From positions 1,096,538 through 1,160,537 of the forward strand of contig FN649726.1 in assembly GCA_000310025.1 (NCBI GenBank): 64,000 nt of DNA, in the 5' to 3' direction. The notes below the pieces were generated by a model. The model saw only the letters and a program-made list of their open reading frames with translations. It ran no database searches and was not told the DNA's origin. The DNA comes from Ectocarpus siliculosus (Eukaryota > Sar > Phaeophyceae > Ectocarpales > Ectocarpaceae). Positions 1 to 13,100 of this stretch are shown piece by piece. Within the stretch, counting starts at the first letter, position 1, and each line of letters starts with the position of its first letter. Both the position numbers and the translations under genes were made by a program.

Positions 1-110
1 ATTTTTTTTTTTTCCCTTTTTGGGTTTATTTCCTTCCCAAACGGGTTTTAAAAGGGTTTCCTTCCCTTTTTTCCCCCCCCCGGGGGGGGGGGGGGGGGGG
101 GGGCAAGAGC
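1..110. other. Low-complexity contig end
   Basis: The first bases are runs of T, C, G and A that dwindle into alternating homopolymers, ending in a C run followed by about 24 G. This resembles a low-quality read end or collapsed homopolymer rather than a telomere, because no short telomeric unit is tandemly repeated. No gene is visible. Confidence 0.6.
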
Positions 111-325
111 GACCGCTGCCGTTCAGCAGCTGGTTGGAGCACGTAAACCCCCATCGCAGGAAAGCTGAGCAGAGGCGCGACACTGAGGGCCAAACAACTT
201 CCAACTTGGGGCTTTTGACCCAAACTATCGCAGGAAAGGAGCACCCCTAGGAACTCGCGATGTCCTCAGGCGCAACCATCGACGACTGCGCGTACTAATT
301 TTTTCGGGGTGAAGACAATCCGGTC

Positions 326-617
326 GCCCCGGTGGTCTAGTTGGTATCCTCGAAACCTTCTAGCCGCCAGGTCAGGGGTTCGAATCCCGGCGTAAGCGAG
401 CTTTTCTTGCAAAGTGAGTTTTTCTCTCGCTTCCGCTTCTGGCCTAGTGGATAGCGCTAGTTCGTGTGTACACAGAGGGAAGAGAGTGCTGAACTCTTCT
501 CGCATTAAAAATCGAAGGCAAAGTACCGCAGGAGGGGAAGGTAGAGAGGGGCTCTTCCGTGTGACCACGGGTTGGAGTAAACGGCACTAGTGCTGTGAGC
601 GCTGATTTGAAGTGAAG
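326..617 (+). repeat. tRNA-derived SINE-like element (copy 1)
   Basis: Bases 326-398 look like a decayed tRNA. An A-box match (TGGTCTAGTTGG, 333-344) is followed 33 bases later by a perfect B-box (GGTTCGAATCC, 377-387), and TTTT at 402-405 could end Pol III transcription. The acceptor and D arms do not pair, so it is not a working tRNA. The downstream body (454-617) recurs with many substitutions at 59,981-60,152. A tRNA-like head plus a dispersed body is the usual layout of a SINE. A second A-box-like stretch lies at about 440-450. Confidence 0.6.
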
Positions 618-1190
618 ACCAAAAAAAACAAATCTTACCCTCGGCTATTACAGTTTCATGGTTAATGCTTATTTGTTAAAGGCACGGAGGTTGGGGCGAG
701 CCGTGTCGGGATTAAACCGTTGAATTGTTCTAATTGGAACACATTCACACCGGCACAGCGGACGCAGAGGAGGACGGAGGGTACAACACGATGCAGGACA
801 TTATCATGTGGCGATGCAGGAGAGAGGAGGAGGGCTCAAAGAACCCCTGGGAGCGGAAACTGCGCAGGGACTAGGACACACCTTCACAAAGGGAACGAGG
901 AAGCCACAAGGACCATGGAATAGGGAAGAGATCGACACATGGGACCCAAAACAAAGAAGCGGATGCTACACGACATCAGTGGCCGCACATGCAGCGCAAC
1001 GCCAGATGTGCGCAGCTCACGAAAATCAGCACCTCTAAAACGTCGGCGGTTGATCATTTATACAGAGAAAGCATTCGTGGTTCCCTCTCGTGAGGGAAGC
1101 CAGGCCAGTAGCCAAACATCATCTAGAATTCCAGCACACACAATTCGACTCTCCCCACCGTCGGAAGCTCGCCGTCTCGCTTGCCTTACC
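618..1190. other. No gene identified; expected site of WDR24 3' exon(s)
   Basis: Nothing recognisable was found on either strand. The C-terminal zinc-binding exon(s) of the WDR24-like gene should lie on the minus strand here or beyond the left edge. I could not find the expected Cys/His-rich segment. Confidence 0.5.
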
Positions 1191-1194
1191 TTAC

Positions 1195-4100
1195 CACCTC
1201 CAGGACGGCAAGTGTGTCGTACGCGAAGCCGGCCTCGGACATCGCCGACAGCCAGTCCCGAACCTCTGACTTCCAAAGCCATCCCAGGGCCACCTCGTCG
1301 TTCAACCTCTCCTGTCGGTCGGGCCTCCCACCCCTGCCAGTCCCGCCCCCTCCGCCGCCGCCGCCATTCCGCGTCGCCGCTTCGCCTGCGCGGGCTCTCG
1401 CCGCGCGGGCGGTGGCGGCGGCCGCCTGGGATGAACCCCGCCCCCCACCGCCGCGGTTTGCTCTGTCGTCGTGCTCCCACCAGACCGGCTCCGTCGCGCG
1501 AAAGCTTGTCGTGGCGGTCGTGCCCCCGTCGGAGTCGCCGCCGTCCCCGCCACCGCCGTCTTCTTCCTCATCGTCCGCCGTGGTCGCCGTGTAGGCCGCC
1601 GCCGCCCCCGCCGACGCAGGCGGCGGGTGACCCCGGGACGGGAGAGGCTGCCACATGGGAGGTCCGCCACCGCCGCCGAAAGTGGCACTGTTTTGGCTAC
1701 GGGTCCCGTGACGACTGCTGCTGCTGACCGATTCGGAGGAAGTCGTCACCGCCGCCGCGGGGCTGGTCGTGCTAGCAATCGCCGCGGTCGGGTGGGCGGC
1801 GGCGACGGGACGCCTGGGCGGAAGTTTCAGGTCACCGCTGCCGCCTCCGGCTGCCACTAACCCACGGCTTGCTTTGGCGGCCCTGCCTTGCTGCCGCGGA
1901 GGTGGCGGCGCGAGATTGAGCTGCTGCTGCCGCTGCTCCGGCGTGAGCTGACGCTCCAGGCTGGGCTTCCCGGCCTTGTCCTCTTCTTCTTCTTCCTCGT
2001 GCTGGTCGATAAGGTCGAGCACCTCTGGCACGCTGAAATCTCCTGAGGGACCACGGGGACGAGGAAAGAGGGTGTTCGACAGTCGCGTTGCATGCAAAGG
2101 CGGTGGAGATTCACGGCGTATCCGTTGCTTGTAGTTCGAAGCCGTCTACGGCCTTTCGCCGCCTCCGCCCCCGTCCCCGGTACGTCGCCACAACAGGTGG
2201 AACCGAGTCGAATAACGTCTACGCACCCTTGGCCACACCTCATCGTCGTAGGGCTAATCATTGCACAACAGCCAGCATGAAGATCTGTACCCCACACTTC
2301 GAACTTGCTACCGCCACCTACATACATCCACACGCAGCCAAAAACACGAACCAAACGCCCCCCACAGCGCAAAGTATTCTCCCCGCCCTCTCACTTTCCT
2401 TGCCTGCGGTAGCGGGGTCCACGTTCCTCCTGCCTCCCACCCCAGCCGCCCCGCCCCCCCCGCTCCCCCCTCCCGCGGCAGCGGCTGCCGTCGCCACCGC
2501 CGCCGCCATCCCCTTGTCGATCCCGGCGACGTCTATGTCGGGCGCCGACGAGCCGAGTGGAAGTAGCAGCCCGCCCGGCACGCCGGAGAGAAGGATGCCG
2601 AGCATTCGCCACGTGTGGGCCATAGCTTCGAGGCCGGCCCGGAGACATACTTCGGCATTGTGGGCGACGAGTACCCTCAGGTGGTAGCCCCGCAACACGT
2701 AGCTGTGAGGATCGGGGGGGGCGAGGGGGCGATGTTTCAGACGTACCTTGGGGTTGTGAGCGACGAGAACCCTCAAGTGGTAGCCCTGCAACACGTAACT
2801 TTGAGGATCGGGGGGGGGGGGGGCTTTCCCCCAAAAAGGGTTGTACGATTCTTCTCCCATGAAAAAAAAGGGCTGAGCATAAACGTGCTTCCAACAAAGC
2901 CCAACGCAAATTTTCCCAAGGGTGGGGGCGACTAAACAAACAAATTTAGCACATGGTGCACAGAGGAGTGACCATGCCCTAGCTGAAAAATCGAACCCAG
3001 CGATATTCGTGATCGCTGCATCGACCTTTGTTCTCATTCTTGTCGTGAAGCAGCATGTAGCGACTGCCGGCGTGTTGCCTCGAGAGGCCAAACTTACCGG
3101 GTCTACTTGAATGTAGGGAATGAACAAATAACTTTTTGCCTGGACCGTACATACCCAGCAATAGGCTCCTATGTCAACCGGCACAGCCCTAGTTGCCGTC
3201 ATCAAAATCACACGGTACGTAGAGTTGCGAAAAAAAATGAAGGAAGGTATGCATACGCGGCAAGATGAGAAACACACAACACGTGCTATTCTTAAGTCCC
3301 TTGTGCACCGCGTCCACCAACAAAATCGATAAAAACAAAACGCCAACAACGGGACGGACAGCAGTGCTGTACTAGCTGGCATACCTCCTGGTCAAGTGCT
3401 CCGTCAATTCTGGGCCGTAGCACCGCTGGACGTTCGTTCTAGGCTGAGGCCTTCCGTAAGAGCACCTAGTCTCCTTCCTACGGATGCGTCGCCAGTGGAC
3501 CACGTCCAGGGACACCGGCTTGTCGGGCACCGGGTATACGGTCAGCTTCGATGATCTGTTTGTTGGGAAGGGAGGCGAAAATGCGCGTGAGGATGGTGTA
3601 GTGGTCGAAGCATGCAAAGTAGGAGGAACACGGTCAGCTTCGACGATCTGTTTGGTGGAGGGGGGGAGGGGGGTAAGCGCTCAAACGTGTCAAGATGTTG
3701 TAGTGCATTGGAACACAGTCAGCTCCCACGATATGCTTGTCCGTGGTGGAAGGGGACGAAAAACGTGTGAAGATGGCGTATGGCTGAAGTATGTGAGCTG
3801 TAGGGCAGATGGGATACGCGCGAATCGCGATAGCAGCTACGCGTGGCGTGAACGATCGTTTCTCAATCCACAAGGTTTTGCGTACACAGAGCGAGCGGAG
3901 GCCCGAATGATTAGAAATGCCCTCAACAGCGCCACACAGATAAGGGAGCTATAAACTGAAACCTAAACATAGGATGTCACAAGCGTACCCCCACTACGCC
4001 TATACCCATCAAGGTTCTTAACCATGTAGGGAGCGTGCCAGTCACTGCCCGCCCACTTCCCAAGCCAATCAAAACCTGGATACTGCGAAAGGTACAAGGC

Positions 4101-7100
4101 AGATAACACACAAGCCGCACCCACCTCGCTCTCCTTTGTGGATGTGCTGCAACCGAGTCCTCCAACTGCTGCTGTGACGCCGCCATTCCAGCCCCAAGCC
4201 TCAACTGCGGTATTGCTGCTCCCGACATGCTCCTGCGCGCACCGCGAGTGTGCAAGGGGAGAAACCGCGTAAAGCGAGTGGTAATTGGGTTCGGTTTATC
4301 TGTAGGTTTTGCACCAGGCAAAGGATCAACGGACGCACAAACCCTGAAGCCCAAGGTGCGCGGAATGAAATGTCGAAACAGAGCGTTTCGAGGCACGAAA
4401 CAACATGTGAAGGTCGTGCGGATATCAACTGCCGCCAATAGCTTAGGGTTTTGGCGAAGCGTCCGAAGCGAACCGACATCTAAACAGGTGAAAAAAAAAT
4501 TTCGTACGAGTGGCCATTTTTCGGACGCCCCTCTTCTTTCCGTCGCGCATTTTGCGCGCGTGGATGACACAGGAACTGCTTCCAACCCCCCCAATCCCAA
4601 ATAATGATCACTGCGTCACCCCCCGAAACAGAAGGACTCCAGGGAACGTTCCCCAGTTTTTTTGGCAGCTCACCAGGGGGGGTGCTCAGACCGCCTGCCT
4701 TCATTCACGGAGAGACGCATTTTTTGGTCGTCTCCCGAACGGTGGGCATCACGCAGGATTGCAGCGCAGGTTCATCTGGCGCTGGTTACGAGTGAATGCT
4801 AAGGTCACTTCTGTGTGTGACGTCTGCACATGTCCTGGTCCAGACAAAGTCCACAGCGAACCCTAGCGGGATGACCTTCATATCAGTGTCTACTATTTCA
4901 TCGGGCACACCCTTCTGCAGCGAAGAAAACAAAAATCGAAAAAATGTATGCGAGATATTTCTTTGTTCGAGGCCAAATGAATCTATTGGCAATATGGAGA
5001 GTTCGAAGGAAGAAAAAAGAACACGGAGAAACGGGGGAGGAAACTTCAGCGTCGTGGAGAATCATTCTCCAAAGAGCCCGCATAGAAGACGCGTTGGGTT
5101 TTAGTGCTGCGTTCAAGCATGGGCCTGCGGGGGGGAAGCGTGTTGCTGCGAGCGTGCGGCGCGTATCTCACAAACCATCGAAGGGGTCGCGTGAATGCAA
5201 GCACTCTGAGCACTCGATGGTCACACGAGGACTTCCGACCTTCACTGTATTGTAACGAGGCACTGATTCGCATATGGGAAAGCGCTGACTGTTCTCGCCG
5301 GGTACAGTATGCATATGCGTATAGATGCACCGTACTTTTGAGCAGTCGAAGTCGACCACTACTACGGCCAATGCTATGACGAAAAGCGCTACAAACTGCT
5401 ACACTGCTTTGTTGCTGCTACTCACTGTCCTCGAGCAAGGCTTGGACTTCGCGGCAATCCGGCTGCCGTCCTATGTGCGGCCGATGCCGCCATCGCCACT
5501 GAACCAAAGGGAGGCATCGCCGTGTCCAAACATACAGAACAAAATGTAACGAAAAGTTTCCCGAAAAGAACGGCGAAAACAAAAAAGACCAAAACATGGG
5601 AAAAATGACGGGTCAGCAAGCAACATTTATTCTCGTGAAACAGACGACAAGTTAAAATGGGGAGGTAGGACAGCCCCAACCCGACATCCACAGCGAAACG
5701 GAAGCTGCATAAGGATTTGTACTGCTCATGGCGCTCAGGGTCTGCGGGCGTTCAATAAAGAAGCAAAATCCGATATATTTGCGCTCGTCCGGGCTCCCCC
5801 TCTGTCGCCCGTTCGGCCAAAAAAAAATAGAGCACACCATGCGTCTGGCACGAGCAGCGTAGTGCGCGTAAAACGGCGCGGCTGCAGCAAAGAAAAAAAA
5901 AACGACAACGAGCGGCAAAAAGAGACGGCCGAGGAATGACTCTCATACCGACGGAATGATTAGCCCGACGTATGCACTACATACACAGCAGCGTTCCATG
6001 CCTTGTCACCGACTGACTAACGTCATATATTCGGAGAAGAAATAGCCGGCCAGCCCGGTTCGTGTAGGAAGCCTACGGAGGCATGCACGCCACACCTGGC
6101 CCTCCCGGGGACGAGGTCGGTCCAGCCCCTCCCATCCGCCGCCCCGTGATGATGCCTGTTTGGTCCCCCAGGCTCTGTCATGCCGTCAACGTGAATGTAT
6201 CAAACGCGCAGCGAGGGGTAGTGTGTTGCGGTCTTTCGGCTGGAGACATCAAAATATCTTCACTCATCCTCTCACATCCAACAAGGCGCCCATAGTTGAT
6301 ATGATTATCGGGGGATCAGGCGGAACTGGTCGGCATTGCCCACGGCATGTACCGGTACAATGCCAATATTTACGCGGTGTCAACAGACGCATCGCGTTAC
6401 CGGGCTGGAGCATAATACCACACGTGTGTTGCAGACGGGTCCGATTGTTTGGATGTCGACGCGCAATCGTGGGTATGCACACCACCATAACCACGAACAA
6501 AGCGCACCAACGCGGCCTGTCGAGTCCGGCCGGCGATCTCGCGGGTGAAAAAAAAGGCAAACGAAAGGCAAACGAAAGGCCGTGGCTTTTCGTCCATAGT
6601 GCACTCGCTGGTGCATGGTCCACGTCAAAGCAGCGATACGCAGCGACCGTGAAGCGGACAAACCACGCCCGACCAGTGGTCTTAAACAGGCCATATATAT
6701 TGTTGTTTTTTCATCACTTCAAAATCAGCGCTCACAGCTTTTCTACCGCGTATTTGTAGGACCCCCCAACCCGTGGTCACACAAACGGTTTTCTATCTCT
6801 GAGGCCCTCTATCCCACCGCTTGCCTTCGAGTTTCAAAGCGAGAAAAGTGCAGAGGTCGGTCTCTTCCCTCAAAGAGTGAACACACGGACTATTAATAGC
6901 GCTGTCCACCCAGACCAGGAACGGAAGCGAGAAGAAAAAGGCACTACACGCCACCCGAGACACCATGGCTTACCACACTTCGAGCGATCCTCTGCTGCTG
7001 AAGCGCCGTCGTCCCTCCCGCCTGGTGAGGATGCTGCTGCTGCTGCTGCTGCTGCTGATGCCGCTGCTGCTGCTGCTGCTGCTGCTGCTGCGCGCAGGGG

Positions 7101-10100
7101 GAAGCGAGCTGTTTGTCGCTCGTCGTCCGGTCGCGCACCATTTCTCGGAACATTCCCGGGGCCGCCTGCACGGGGGCGACAGGGTTGCGGTACAATCCAT
7201 GGTCTTATCTCGAAACACCGCGGCAAGAAGCCGGGACACTGGCAGACGATCGTGCAGAAAAAAAGGGCTATTGGTGGAAGCGGATTGGAATTCTTCAAAA
7301 TAGCGGGGGGGGGGGGGCGACTTCTACACTCTGTAGGCCCCCCTCCCCCTGAGGACAACTGAGGTTCCACGGATCAGGTCTACAGTTCCATATTGTATAA
7401 CCTCCAGTGCCCCCGGTGAGCGGATGGGAGATGCTGTGAGGGGATCCGCTCGTGGCAGTCGTCTCTGACGGGCTCGTTGGCGGTAGCCACGCACCTGTGT
7501 CATCTCGTTCTCGTAGATGCACCACAGGGCCGGGTCGTCCTCTCGTTTGTGAAGGCAGGAGCACATCTCCCCTCTGCTGCTCGACTGGAAGCCCCTCGTG
7601 CCGAGGACCTCCAGGTTGCGCCGCGGTAGGGTGGACTTCGCCAGGGAGTGCACCCGGACCTTTCCATGCTGCACCAGAAAAAGAAAACACATACGTTACA
7701 CATTCCGCATTATTTGCTTATTTTCTTTCTCGTCCTGTTATCTTTTTTCAAGAGTAGAGACGAGGAGGTAGTGAATGCAGCTGTCAGATTGGTTCTCAAC
7801 ATCAAGACAGCAACAAAAAAAGAACAACTTGCATACATGCTTCCCAAAGCAGGTAAGGGGAAACGGGCTGGGGTGCAGTACATGGGCCTACACGCCACAA
7901 CGAACCGCTACGAAGCGTTCAAGCAAAGCGGGGCAGGAGATTGAAACCTACATATGTACCTCAGTACTTGTTCAGACGCGCGACACACCCACTACCTAGT
8001 CGTTGAGAAGAAAATTGATACCAAAATACATGTTTCCATAGTATGCTTGAACAACTAAAACCTTCAGTTCTTCTTTGTTGATTTGTTTTTCATGAAAAAC
8101 AGCAACAGGCTTACATCCGAACAGGACACCACGTGCTGCCACACGCCCATGCCGCCGCTCCACTCCGCGTTAGCGTCTTCGTTCGAACCCCCGGCTCCAA
8201 CACGCCTCGCCTTCTGCCAAAAACAAAACATCGTACGTTGTGGACAGGGGTGATGAGGTCGGAAGAAACTCGTCGTCTTTGTAAACTCGTTCCTTGATGC
8301 GAGCTCAAGGGTGCGAAAAGACGCGTTAGCGCAAGCAGCAGCAACAGCATCAAACACAACAACCATAAGTGATACTCTGTGGAAGTGGGGCGTTGGTTTA
8401 GCGCGTACGGATTCTGTTCGCCGCCTCTCTTGCCTGAACACGACCTAACGAAGAGTTGAAGTTATTCCCTCTGCCAGCGTCCTGAAACCGAACAACGGGC
8501 ACTCGACAAATAGTGGCACGTCTTGCCTAGCACGCAAATTCAGGCCTCTCTGGCATTTCCGCCGCAACAGACGAAACAACCACAACTCTCCTGCAACTTG
8601 GAAAGAGGGGGGATTCGTATATCCTTTCTCGTATGTCCTTCATACCTCCCCCCTTCTGGACCACCGTGCCCCCCTTCAAAAAGAACCAAACAAAAAACGA
8701 CGTACGCTGGATGCCGCAACCCCGCTGACCCCCGAGGAAAAACTAGACGGCGGGGCCCCCTGGCTCTCCAGGTTTAGCGGCGTGTCCAGCCAGCAGAAGC
8801 CGTTCTTCTTGTCGTCGCCCCCGTACAGGGCGAAGTGGGGCACCGCAGGGTCGGTGATGTCGTGCACCATGATCGCGTAGTCGGTGTCTCCAAGGCGAGG
8901 GGGAACCTGGGCTGTGGCGATCTGGGTGGGGTGGCCGGGCCTCCATTTGGCGCGGCTCACCTTTTTTCGCCACGACCCCACGTGCATTTGTTTCGGTGTG
9001 GGAAGTTTTTGCGGGCAAAACGAAACGGACGGGGGGGGGGGTAGACGAGACGTTCAGAAAACGCCTGTTGCCACGTGTTGCCACGTGTTGAGCACAAGAT
9101 CAGGCCGAGTGTTGATTCATGCACGTGCGCAACACATTTGGTTGGTACTCAAGGAATACAAGCCACAACTCCGTGCGCCGGAGGCCAAATCATCGAACAC
9201 TTGAAGAGGTCGTGGAGTGAGCGCGGCTCTAGAGGAGGAGTTGGCGCATGTGCGGCATGCCACCTGGTCTAAAACCGATGGCCAGGTTTCAATTCGTGGG
9301 TCTTGGTTGCGCATTTCAAAGCAGGTGACAAGAGGAGGGACAACGCATTCTATCTACCGTTCATGAAATTCCTGCTGTGTTACTCTCACATCGTGGTCTC
9401 GCAAGCAACTCAGAAGCCCATTTGCATGCATCGGTGAAACCTTCGCGATTGCACACATGCAAAGCGCAACCGTTCGGCAACACCAACACCACTAGTATAA
9501 TAACAACAACAACAACAAGCACGAAACGATACCCAGCTGCGACCACAGCTTATCTCCAACAAGATTACTTCTATATATATGTATCTTCACCATGCCGGGC
9601 GACCGAAGCGTGATAGTGGATAGGAGGGTCTGCTCCATCACCGGTCCTTGCAGCTGTTGCTTCTGCTGCTGTTGTTTCTGCTGCTGCCGGTCGACGGCCG
9701 GGGGGGCAAGGTCCCAGATCTCGACCACCTTGTCTGAGGTGGTGGCGAGGCGCCAAGGGAGGGTTCGGTGCCACTCCACGGAAAGCGCCTACCGTGCCGA
9801 CGCACAACCGCGGAGATGGATGACGAGTAACTTCAAATGCGTGGTTCTTCAGTGGGGACTGTACACCTTGAACTCAGTGGTACGTTCTACCCTGGGCTCT
9901 TGTGCGCGAAGGAAAGCGCGATTCATCTTGTTCTATGGATACATGTGTGCGTGAGAGAGAGAGCGTCACGAAAGAGAGAGACGTGCTAAGAAAGAGAGAA
10001 CGGCAGCCACAGATAGGAAGGCGCCTGGACACACAGAAACAGCAACTGGGGGGTTTGACAGATGAAACAAATTAGGCTGGAACAAAATAAAGCGCTCGCT

Positions 10101-13100
10101 ACCGGCCAAACAAAGAACCTGATACTCCTGGAACAGCAGCGCTCGGAAGAAGTCACAGCTGGTATGTGCAACCGACGACTCCATATTCTACCATGCTCAA
10201 GACAGCATGGAGCGGTTTCCACTACGTTGTGGTTGACTCTAGAATCTCCCTCACCGACTTGGTGTGCGAAGCGATCTTCATCTTCGGTTGTTTAAATTTG
10301 TAGTCCCAGATCTGCAGCTTGCCGTTGTCGAATACGGCAGCAAAGCTTGATCGATTGAGGGAGCAAACACGAAGCCGAGCGCGCGGCACGCGCGGGCGCA
10401 GAGACGCATCGCGGGTAACGGGGGGGGCAGACAACTGAGATAAGGCAGACCAGGAGGGAAAACACGACTGTCGACGGACGTGGAGACAACACCAAGGTGG
10501 AGGTTGAACTACTACTGTAACCGAAAGTTCTCGCCAAACTGTCGCCTATACTCGAAGGCACGAAGCAAAGCACGCGCACATGCGAACACACACACAAACA
10601 TCACGCGCAGAAACAAACTGGCGAGAGCAGAAACGTACGGACCGGTGCTGACCAACGAGGCAGCAGGTATAGAAGGAGGTCCGGCCGAGAGTCGAACAGG
10701 AGAACTACCTGTGAAAAAACACCTCCTTACCCAATGGAAAAAATAAGTCCCCCAAGTATTGAATACACAGGTGATCACCCAACGGACAAAGAGTGACCAA
10801 AATTAGGATTAGCTAGACATTCACTTGTTCCGTTGGCCGGTGAAGACAGAGGTTGGGGGGCACGGCCGAGGGGCGAGGCGGGGGGGGTATGTCGATAAGA
10901 AGCCAAGGCGCCTGCACTGAGTGATGCGCTCTTTTTCCGAAACGGCGGACGACGGGGTGCATTGGGCACCCATGCTAGCCCCTGCTTTTCGCCGGCTGGG
11001 GAGATAGATGGCGGCGGACCCCCAGGCACGAGTTTGCCGGGCGAAGGAACGATACCCTATATTTGCACTCCAGATACCGGACGACTAGCCAATGGTGCCG
11101 TCGCACCTACTCAGAAACGAGCAGCAGAAGCAGCAGCAGCAAGGCAACAACAAAAATCGCACACACACACACACACACACATATTTCGGTCGGACAGGTG
11201 GACGTTGGACTCACTGGAACTCCTGGAGCGGGCTGAACTGGACGTCGCGGACAGCTCCGTACCTCGAGTCAAACGTGGCGACTGCTTTGCTGTGGCGGAG
11301 GTCCCAAATCTTCAAATATCCATCCTGCGCGACACAAAACAACGACGCGGGCACGGTAGGGTACGGATTGGAATGGGACGGGTTCGTCAACGGCATTCGG
11401 TAAATGGTTCTGTTCTCCTCGCCCACTGCAGGGTCATATGGTCCTACTTGACTCGGAGATACAGAGGGCACTCCTTGAAAAGGCACTCCTTGAAACTCCT
11501 TGGAATATAGCCGGTCCACACCCTAACCGGCGGCAAGAGCAAGAACCACCAACACCCGACGAGACTTATTTCTCGGCGGACATACACCAGCATGGGTTCC
11601 TCGTGTCCAGGAGGAACCAATCGACAGACAATCGAGATGTGTCCAAACGTGTTGATTTCTCGGGGAGTGTTTGGTGCAAAAAACACAGTCGTCTTCTTAT
11701 CCCAAACCCCACCCAAACATTAGCCCTCTCCCTTCATCTCAAGGGCCTTCATCTCAAGGGCTACAGACTGCAGCGGCGTGGTAGTGAGCCGAAGTGCAAA
11801 CATTGGGTAAAACCCGCTGTCCACACACAAGGGTTGCACCAGACAAAAATAAGCGAGAACAGACGCGTACAGTTGCGCTAGGGCAAGAACTGCTACACTT
11901 GGCGCCGACGGCTACGTAAGTGGAATGGGGGTGCGCAAAGAGGACGAACGATTATTGATTCTCCCAAACACAATCCCCCCCCCGGTGACTCTCATAGCGG
12001 CACACACGCCCTTCCTACCCCCCCCGCCCCTGTCTGTGCCTCGCCTGCGACCCGCTCAGAAGCATGTTGTGGTCGAACGGGTTCCAGCTGAGCCTGTTCA
12101 CGCTCCTGTCGTGCGTTCCGATTATGTTCCCCGTTTCTTCCCGGAGCTGCCCCTGCCCCGCCCACGACTGAGACGACGATGATGACGACGACGATGATGA
12201 CAGGTGCTGCAAGTCCCACATCGCGACGCCGCCGTTGCTGAGTGACGCCGCAACGTTGCCCCCGGAGGGCCGCCACGCCACGTCGTACATGCTGCGGCGT
12301 CGCGCGTCCAAGTAGACGGCATCGCAAGCGGGAGACGGAGAGTGGTTGGAGAGCGATCGACGCGAAATCAGCATGCGGAGGCATCAAACGCGGGAGACAA
12401 ACGAAACAACAGTAGTGGACGGGTTTCCCTGCACCGTAGCAACCAATGTACAGCAGTAATGGTGGTTAGGTGGTCGACAAAAGGAGTCTCGTCGAAGTTC
12501 AGTGCGCGCTGGAAAAACGATGGTATTTGGGGCAGACGGTAGGATGCTCTCGTCTAGGCTCGAAGGCTCTCTCGCCCCCCCCCATCCACCCCTCGAGGCC
12601 AAGTGTGAGATCGATTGAAGCAAAACGGTGAAAAGCGTATGCTTTCCTCAAAGTACCACATTGTTGCCGGGGCGGGGAGCGGTATCGTCTATGGTTTGGC
12701 CCTTAGCCACTTATCCCGTTAGAGGTGGCGCGTCCGCTCCCAGGTTCCACTTCAAACCAAAAACAAATCTACAACACGTGGCCGCTGAAGGTGCTCAATA
12801 CGTAACTTTCCTGTCATTTTTCGTGCCCATCCCAAACCTCGCCATTCTGGTTTCGGCCAATGTGAACGCGCCTGCTACACTGGGGTGGAGATTGTTTTCG
12901 CTCGCCCTGTCTGGTGTGCCAAACGTATCAACATCGTACCCCGGGGGTCTTGAACTATAGGACCGCAAACGCGAGTCATGGGGTGTCCCCGTACAGCAAA
13001 CGCGGCTAGTGCGTAAGTTGGGTAGGAGGTTCCAGTGTACAGCAGCATAAAGCGCCACCCTCCGCCGCAGCTCAAAAGCACCGAACGGTGACTGAACTCA

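Noticed and set aside
1-110. Telomere
   Set aside because: No repeated TTAGGG- or TTTAGGG-type unit; only homopolymer noise.
326-398. Functional tRNA gene
   Set aside because: Pol III boxes are intact, but acceptor, D and anticodon stems do not pair.
939-1727. Arg/Pro-rich plus-strand frames of 130-260 codons
   Set aside because: Antisense shadows of the GC-rich last WDR24 exon, whose minus-strand frame fits the family and splice phases.
2395-2404. Fourth GC-AG intron (WDR24, CAG/GCAAGG at 2,404)
   Set aside because: A GT donor nine bases downstream (AAA/GTGAGA at 2,395) keeps the same phase, so the canonical site is preferred.
6965-7240. Poly-Leu, poly-Ala or poly-Ser proteins at the CTG tract
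   Set aside because: Other frames of the same trinucleotide run; splice phases support only the minus-strand poly-Gln frame.
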